A stretch of 29,203 nucleotides of DNA. Source: Bolinopsis microptera (Eukaryota; Ctenophora; Tentaculata; Lobata; Bolinopsidae). The translations under genes and the position numbers were made by a program. This document shows positions 21,481-29,203 of the stretch, piece after piece. How positions within the stretch are numbered: the stretch's first letter is position 1; each line of letters starts with the position of its first letter. The notes under the pieces are model-generated. The model saw only the letters and a program-made list of their open reading frames with translations. It was not told where the DNA came from and searched no databases. The stretch lies in assembly GCF_026151205.1 (NCBI RefSeq), contig NW_026971847.1, forward strand, positions 1 to 29,203. Reading direction: 5' to 3'.

Positions 21481-24400
21481 TTTAAAAGGGAAGTTGGAAC
21501 CCGAAAAAGTGCCAAAATTTAACCCCCTGTGTCCCCCCCCCCGGCCCATAAAAAAAGGTGGAACCTTTCAAGGAAAAAAAATTTTTTTTTTAAAAAAGGG
21601 TTTAAACCACAATTTTTCAATTTTTAAACCCCATTTTTTCAAATGGTTCCCCTTCCCCATATCAAGGGTGAAGGGCCCCCCCCACCCTAATGTTAAAAAA
21701 AAAACTTTTCCCCCCTTATACCCCTTATAAATTTTGGGCGGGTTGGGGATTCCCAAGTCCACGGTTCCAAAAATTAAAAGGAAAAGTTTTTATGGAAAAA
21801 ACTTTTGGGAAAAGAAAACCGGGGGCCCAAAAAAGAGCCCCTCGCAGCCAACGCACATCCCCAAATACCCCCCTTCTCCCGGGGGATTAAAACGAGGGCC
21901 CCACCCTTTGTCAAAAAACCCTGGCCCCGGGGGGTTTTTGGCCCTTAAAAAAGAGCCCCGAAACCGAATTTAAACTGGGAAAAAGAAATTTACAAGGGGA
22001 AAACCCAAAAAACCCCTACTGATCAAATTTTTTTGGGAGGTAAAAGGAAAGGGGGTTTAAGGAAGGGGTAATTTTTTTTGGGGAAAATTTTAACGGATTG
22101 GGGTAACTTTTCGGGAAAATTTTTAATTTTTTTTTAACAACGCCAAAAAAACTAAAAAAAACCCAAAGAACATAATTTTCCCTAAAAACCCAAATAAAAA
22201 AGGGAAAATCCCCCTTTGTTTTGGGAAAAAAACTCATTTTTCCCTTTTTCCCTTTATCTCCCCAAGGGAAAGATGAATTTGGGAAAAAAGGGTTTGGGAA
22301 CCCCGGGTGGGGATGGGTTTTCCCCCCCGAAAAAAGGGTTTGGGGGGGGGCCCCGGTAAAGGGGGTTTTCCCCCGGGGTTTTCCGGGCCCGGGGGGGTGG
22401 GGGGGAAAAAATTTTTTCAAAGTGGTTTCCCCTAAAGCCCGGAGTCCCCTCCCCCCTGGGGCCCAAAAATGAAAATAATCCGGTTTTTTTTTGGGGTTTA
22501 GTTGTGTTAAAATTGGGGGGTGTGGTTTTGGGGGTGTTGGGCCCCGGGCCCATTTTTGCCCACTCCATAAAATGAAAAATTTTAAAAAATATTTTTCCCC
22601 AAGCAATAAAAGCCTTTTTTTAAAAATAAATTTTTAAAATAAATTTTTAAAATTTATTTAAATTTTTATTATATTTTAAAAAAGAGAAAAAATCTCTTTA
22701 AATTGGTTTCATAAAAAGAAAAAATTAAAAAAGGGCCGGGGAATCCCCGGAATTTAAAAAAATTTTTTTTTATTAAAAATTACCCCCTTTTTTAATGCAA
22801 TTTTTCCCCCTGTAAAAAAAAGCCCCCATAAACTTTCTTGGGGTAAATACCAGGGGGCCTAAAAACTGGCTTAAAAAAATTTAAAACCCGAACCCCAAAT
22901 AGTCCCCCCTTAAATTTTCAGGGCTCGAAAAACCCGGGTCCCCCCCTTCCCCAAAAATAACCGGTTTTAAAGAAGGCCAAAAAAAAAAGAAGAAAATTTG
23001 GGAACTCCCCCCCCTTGGGGTGGGGATTTAAAGTTCCCCGGGCCCCCTTCTGTTCCCCCCCCCAGTGAAAAAAAGGGGAAAAAATGACAAATTTAATTAT
23101 TTTAAATTTTCAATTGATTTTTCCTTTTCCCTGGAAATAAATTTTAAAAATTTAAAACACCCTCTGAAGAATTTTTGGTTTTACAAAAACCATGGTGGGA
23201 AATTCCCCCCTTGGGGAACTCTGTAAAAAATTAAATAAAAAAGGAAAGTTAACTTTTCTAGGAAAGTTTAAAAACCAAGGGGTTTCCCCCCAGGGAACGG
23301 AAAATGGAAAGCCCGGAGCCTTTCCCGCCCCCCCAAACGGCCCAAAAAAAATCAAAAGACAATGGGGAAATTTCGGGGGCCGGGAACCCGGGAAATTTAA
23401 AACCCCGGAATTTACCAAAAAAAGGCTACGAAAATCCCCCGGGGGCTGGGGTTTTAAAAAAATTCCCCTTACCACAGAAAAAATCCCCTCAAAAATAAAG
23501 GGGAAAATTTTCCCCCGTACTTGGGGAGAAAAACGTCCAAAAAGGGCCCTTGGTGCTTTAAACTGATGAAAATTTTGACCCCAGTATTATTTAAAATAAA
23601 ACCAAAATTTTAAAAATTTTTTTTTAAAAAGAAAAAAGGGTTTTTCCCAACCCATGTTGGGTTTTATTTTTATCAGGATTTTTTAAAAATTTTTAACTTT
23701 TAAAAACACCCCTTCCCCCCCGGTAAAAAAATCCCCCGTTTGGGGGTTTTTTTTAAAACCCAAGCCCCCGCCCAATTTTGGTCCCCCTTTGGGAAAAAAG
23801 AAGACAAGCTCCCCGGAAAACAAAAGGCCCCCTCCCACCCCCTTTTGTCAACAAATTTTGGGTAAACCCGCAAAGAAAAAGAAAGGAAAACGGGAATTTT
23901 TTCTCGGGAAAGGCCCCGGGAAAACCCGGATTTTAAAATTTTCTATGGTGGGGGTGGGGTTTTTTCTAAAAACTTTTAAAATTTTGTTTTGTTTATTAAA
24001 AAATCGGCTAAAATTTTTTAAAACAAAGAATTTTCCCTTTAAAAAACCTTTAAAAAAAAAAAAAACCCCGGGTTTTCCCCCAAAAAAAAACTCCCCCCGG
24101 AAAAATTTGGGCGCCCCGGGGGCGTAAAGGAGGGGCTGGAAAAAAATCCCGGGGAAAATTTCCAAAAAAAGGATCTTTTGGGGAATTTTGGCCTTTTTCC
24201 GGCCTTACTCCGGAACAGAGACAAGCCCTTTCCCGGGAAAAAACCCCCCTTTGCCTTCACTCCCCACCCTATCCCGGTTAAAAAATAAAGTTGAAACCCC
24301 CAACCTTTTACAGTTTTTAATTAAAATTTCTGGCCCAAAATGGGTTTTAAAAAATTTTTTCCCATTCCCCTTCCCCGACGAAGGGAAACCTTGGGGGAAA

Positions 24401-27400
24401 AACTTTCTTTTTGTTGTGCAAAATTTTAAAAAATTTTTTTTCCCCTCTCCCCTTTTCAAAGTTAAAAAATTTCAGAAACCCAAAATAGCTTTATAAGGAG
24501 GGGGGTTAAAAAATTTTTGGGGTGCCCAACCCGATTAAAAAGGGGGACGGGGCCCCCCAAAATGAAAGGGGAAACCCGGAAAAAAATTTTTCCCCAAAGA
24601 ACCCGGCCCAAAGGGCCTTTAAACCCAAGGTTTGCAACCAGAAAAGGCCCCCCCCCGACCCTTTTAAAAATTTCGCCCCCCCAAGGGTTTTTTAAAAAAA
24701 ATTTTTTAAAAAACCCCCAATGATAAAATTGGGAAAAAACAATTAAAAAAAAAAGGGGAAAAGGTTTTTTAAACACCTTAAAAAATTTGGTTTTTAAATA
24801 AAATTTCCGGGTTTAAGGGAAAAAATAAGAAAACCCTTTGCTTTTAACCCCCCCTAAAAACGCAATTCTGGGTTTCTACCTTTTTTCCTTTCCCCCTTTT
24901 CCCCCAGGCAATCCCAAATGTTAAAGGGGGGTAAAGGGTTTTTGTGGCGAAAAATCCCCCCGGCCTGGACGGGCCCAAAAATTTTACCGGGGGACGCCCC
25001 GTATTTTAAACCCAGATCTTAAAAAGGGGCCCGGGGGAGATTTTAGGGGGGTCCCCGGGGGGATAAACTGGAAACCCCCTTTCTGAAAGAAAAGGTAAAA
25101 AATGAAACACGGGGTTTTTTTTACCCTGGGTTAAACCCGAACCCCCAAACCCAAGGTACCCAAAAAAAAAACAAATCTTAACCCCCGATTAAATTTTTTT
25201 TTCCAAAAACAGGGTTTTTGTGGAACCCCCAAAACCGGGAACCCGTGGGTTGGGGTTAAAAAAAGAAAAATTTGGGGGGTGGGGGGCCTGACCGGGTTTG
25301 GGATTAAAAACCCCTCAAGAGTTTTAAAAAAACCCCTTTCCCCGTTTTTTCAAATTATCCCAGTTTAAAATTTTTTTCCCTTTTTAAAAAATACTTTAAA
25401 TCCAAAAAATTTTTTTTAAGGGAATTTTTTTAAAAAAAAAAAGCCTTTTTTAAAAAGGTTTTGTAGGTTGAATTTAACCTTTTTTTTTTTTTAATTTTGG
25501 TTAAAAAAAAATATCCCCTTTTTTTTAAAAATTTTAATTTTTTTTTTTTTTCCCCCTTAAAATTTTCGTTTTTTTAAAATTTTAAATTTAAAGGGAAATT
25601 TTTAAAAAATACCATTTTTTTATTTTTTTGGAAAATTTAATTTCCCTAAACCCAATTATAACAATTCCCTTTAATTTTTTTTTCCCCAACTAATTTAAGG
25701 GGAAATCCCCGAAAAGCCCCCTTTTCCCCCCCAAAATAAAAAAAACAGGGGGATTTAAAATTTAAAAACCCCTTTTTTAAAATTAATTTTTTTATTTTTC
25801 TAAAAATCTTTTTTCCCCACCAGAAAAGGGGAAAAAGGGGAACCCCACAACAATCCCCAAACGGAAAATTCCCCTTTAAACCCCCAAAAAAAAAAAAAAA
25901 AACCTCGTCCCCAAATTTCCCAAAAACCCCGGTTTTTAATCCAAAAAAACGGGGCAGGGTACCCCCCCCAAACCCGCTGGCCCTCCAAGTTCCCAACTCC
26001 CCAACTTCCCCCCCCCCCCCAACTCAAAGCAAACCCCCGTGGGCCCCTGTCCCCCCCAAAAAAAAATTCCCAAATGGGCCCAAAAAACGGCTTACTCAAT
26101 TGCGCCTTTCCCCCGCGGTTTTGGGTATCCCTTTTCCCCCGAAATTTAAAGGAACAGGGCCCCCCGTTAAACCCGAGAAAAGGGAAACTTTGGGCCTACC
26201 AAGGAAAAAGCCCCCGAAAGTTTTGGTTTTCTTTTCCCTTTGGGTTTAACCCAAAGGGCCCGGGGGTTTTGAGAAATGTTTTTTTTTGAAAAAAAGGGAA
26301 AAGGAAAAAATAAAAACCCTTTTAAAAAGGTAGGGGGGGGAAGTTTAACCCCTTTTTAAAAAAGATATTTACAGATTTTGGGTTTTTTGGTTTTTTTAAA
26401 AATGGGGGAAAGGAAAAAAAAAAGACCCCTGATCACTCAAACCTTCCAGGCCCCCATTTTCAGGGGTTTAAATAAACCCCAAAAAAAAATAACAGCCCGA
26501 ACAATCCCCAAGCGGGGGGGCGCAAAAGGTTTAAAAAAATTTTCTAATTTTGGGACCCCGAAAAGCTTTTTTGGGGGGCGGGGCCCCCAAAAGGGAAAAC
26601 GGGTCTTTTCCCCCCAAAGGGGCCTTTCCCTGGGAACGGAACCCTCCCGGGGGGGCCCGTAAAAAAAACCCCCGGGTAAAGGTTTTAGTAAAATTCCCCC
26701 AAAAACCCGCTCCCCGAAAGGTCATTCGAAAAAAAAACCCCAAAAATTCCCCAAAAAACCAATTTGGGTTTAAAAAAACAAGCAAAAGAGAAAAATTTCG
26801 GGATCCCCCCAAAGATTCCCCGAAACTTTGGGGAAACCAAATTTAATTTTTTGCCCCCAAAGGGTTTTTTTAAAAAGGGAAGGGGGTTTTTTAGGGTTTA
26901 AAAAAAAATGAAAAATGAAAAAAAAAGATTTAACACTGCAGCCGGGTTTTTTTGGTTTTTTCCCATCAAAAAACCCTTTAACCCCCCTTTTAGGGAACCA
27001 AACCCTTTTTCCCTGGGCCCAAAAAAAAAACCCCAATTGTCAAAAATTTTAAAAAAATCCCAAAAAAAAGGGTCGGGAAAAAATAATTAAAACCCTGGAA
27101 AATTTTCCCCAAAACTTGAAAAATTTTCCCCCCCTGATTTTAAAAAAAGAAAAAGGGAAAAGAAAAAAAAGGGGGGATTAAAAATTCGGCTCCCCCAAAC
27201 ACTGAAATTTTAAAAAAATTTTTAGGCCCCCCCCAAAGGGGCCCCCCCAAAAAAAAAAAAAAACCCCCCAAATCCCCAAAAAAATCCCCAGCTTTTAAAA
27301 CATAAACAGGCCCAAAAAATCCCACTAAACCCATCTCTGAAATTTAATTTTTTATCTTTTGAAAGTAAAAGGGGAAACTTTTAAAATTTTGGAAAAGGGG

Positions 27401-29203
27401 GCCAAAACCCTGACTTCCCCAAACTTTTTTCCCCACCTTAAACCTACCCTTTTAAAACCCAAACAAATGCCCTTTTTTCAATCTCAAAAAACCCAAAAAA
27501 AACCCGTTTCCCCCCCCAAAATACTGGAATCAGTCAAAAATGTTTCGTTTTTTAAACCCCAAACAGAAACACCCAAACCTCTCCAAACCCCACCAATTTT
27601 TCCCATCGAAATACGATAAAAACCCCCCAAACCCGCGTGAAATTTTTATCTATCAAATAAAAAAATCCCAAAAACCCCCCCTTTTAAAAGGAAAAAAGAA
27701 AAATTTCCCCATACGGACCCTCCCCTTTTTAACCCAATACTAAAACAAACTCGGGAAAATTATCAAGCCAAAGAAGAAAAATTAAAGGGGTTTTAATTTT
27801 TTCCCCCCCAAATAAACCGGTGGGGCCCCCGGCATTCCCCAAATGAAACCCATTTTTTTTTAATCGAATTTTTCCCCCCCCTTTTTTAACCCCCTTTTAA
27901 AAAAAAATTGCTTTTTTTTTATTTAAATTTTTTTAATTTTTATCAATTTTCCAACCCCCCCCGGCCCCGTTTGGTTTGGGGGTGAAATTTTAATTTTAAT
28001 GCTTATAAAACTTCCTTTTTCCCCATAGGAAAATGGTTTATGGGGGCCCCTTCCCTTTTTTTTTAATTTAAAAGGCCCCCTTGGGTTTTTTGGGCATTTT
28101 GCCCTTTGATTTTTTTAAAAAATTTGCCGTAGGGATTGATTTAACAAATTTAAAATTTTTTAAAATTTTTTTAAAAAAAATTTTTTTTCCCGGGCCTTTC
28201 CCGGGTTACCTTTAAACCCTTTTTAAGTTTTAAAATTTTAAAATTGTTAAATTTTGGCCCCCAAAACCAAAGGTTTGTAACAATAATGCCTTTTGTGGTT
28301 TTCAGCCCTCCCCCAAAAGGGTTTAAAATGTTAAAAACTTTGGCCCCCCAAAAATTTTTGTTTAAAATTACGTTTTGGGAAAAATTTTAAAAAGAAAAAA
28401 CCCTTTAAGGGGGATTTTTTTTCCCTTATGGAAAAAAATTTTAAAACTTTTCCCCCAGCCAAAATTTTTGGGTTTTGAACAACAAAAAAATTTAAAAAAC
28501 TAAAGAAAAAGGAAGGGGAACAACCTTAAACAAAAAAACCCAATTTAAAAGGGGCCGTCCTTTCGGCCCCGACCGGGCCAAAAAAAGGCCAATTTTCCCC
28601 CGACCCCCAAATCACAAAAACTGAAAAAAATACCCCCGAAAAAAAAGTTTGGGAAACCCAAACATTTCACAACCCCGGGGTTGAAAAAAAGAAAGAGGAA
28701 AACCAAAAACAGAAGATACCCTTTTCTGGGAAAAAAGGGAAACCCCGAAACTGTTGGGGTAAGAACAGGGAAGCTGGGGGTTTTTGGAAAAACAAAGAAA
28801 TTTAAAAATTGTTTTGTTTTGGGACTAAAGGGGAAAAAAGAATTGTTTTTTTTAAAAAAATTTTGGGTTGGAAAGAGTAACGATGAACTCAAACAAGCCC
28901 CAAATACAGGTTTGGGGTTTTTCCCCGGAAAAATTTTGGTTTTTAAAAAACGAGGTTTTGGGGTTTTTAAAAGGGGGGGTGGGAAAACGTGGGTTTTTTT
29001 TATAAAAGTTTGCTTTTAAAAAGTGGCCCATTAAAAAAATTTGCTTTGAAAAAAAAAAAAAATTTTGTAAATTCTGGAAAAAAAAGGGGGAAAACCCAAA
29101 ATAGGCCCCGGGGGGGCTGGGCAAATGATTTAAAACTTAAAAAAGAAAAAAGGGGAAAATCAAAAGGGAAAAAACCCCAGACCTAAAAAGTGTTAAAAAT
29201 CTG
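21481..29203. other. Homopolymer-inflated sequence, no interpretable genes
   Basis: This is the same character as 8116-20340, with mixed A/T/C/G runs. The block at 25370-25680 and the tract at about 22610-22690 are nearly pure A/T. Open frames are Lys/Phe/Pro/Gly strings open on both strands and are not genes. No RNA gene, CRISPR array, terminal repeat or recognisable motif can be supported. Confidence 0.85.

Noticed and set aside
8269-29186. Dozens of 60-198 codon open frames on both strands in the right-hand part
   Set aside because: Their proteins are Lys/Phe/Pro/Gly strings from AAA, TTT, CCC and GGG runs, they are open in overlapping and opposite frames, and they show no motif. They follow from homopolymer inflation, which removes stop codons.
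8116-29203. The idea that the homopolymer-run sequence is a novel low-complexity element or coding system
   Set aside because: There is no repeat unit, all four bases are stretched, onset is gradual, and cleaner islands of normal DNA are embedded. Error explains all of this more simply.
1-29203. CRISPR arrays, phage or bacterial gene clusters, rRNA genes
   Set aside because: No regularly spaced repeats, no dense same-strand ORFs with ribosome-binding sites, and no rRNA-like conserved words are visible.

Overview
This 29.2 kb window looks like eukaryotic, probably invertebrate, nuclear DNA from a draft assembly. Nothing in it reads as bacterial, archaeal or viral: there are no dense ORFs, operons, Shine-Dalgarno sites or tRNA/rRNA genes. 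The only confidently recognisable protein sequence is the broken C-terminal end of a CR1/L2-like non-LTR retrotransposon (LINE) reverse-transcriptase ORF, a type common in animal genomes. The species cannot be named from what is visible.

Layout. Positions 1-110 are noisy. Positions 110-6750 are mostly AT-rich, intergenic or intronic-looking DNA of ordinary complexity. Inside it lie a GC-rich island at about 510-1142, flanked by a 9-bp direct repeat; two adjacent minus-strand open stretches at 1357-1573 and 1611-1889; a higher-GC patch at about 3823-4110; the LINE remnant at about 5100-5556 with its probable 3' tail to 5795; two small perfect hairpins at 5955-5972 and 6014-6030; and an open stretch at 6392-6627 preceded by a good splice-acceptor-like sequence.

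From about 6750 the character changes gradually, and by about 8100 completely. The remaining 21-22 kb is almost entirely runs of one base (A, T, G and C alike, commonly 3-8 long) following each other with few mixed words. Translations in any frame on either strand are dominated by Lys, Phe, Pro and Gly, the residues of AAA, TTT, CCC and GGG. This is the signature of run-length (homopolymer insertion) sequencing or consensus error, not of biology. I annotate no genes there. A few cleaner islands, at about 7990-8115, 10200-10400 and 12220-12360, suggest ordinary genomic DNA lies underneath the errors.

I found no set of genes that work together and no undescribed biological system. The most useful messages are the LINE remnant, a few weak exon or repeat candidates in the first 6.7 kb, and a strong warning that the right three quarters of the window are not interpretable as sequence.
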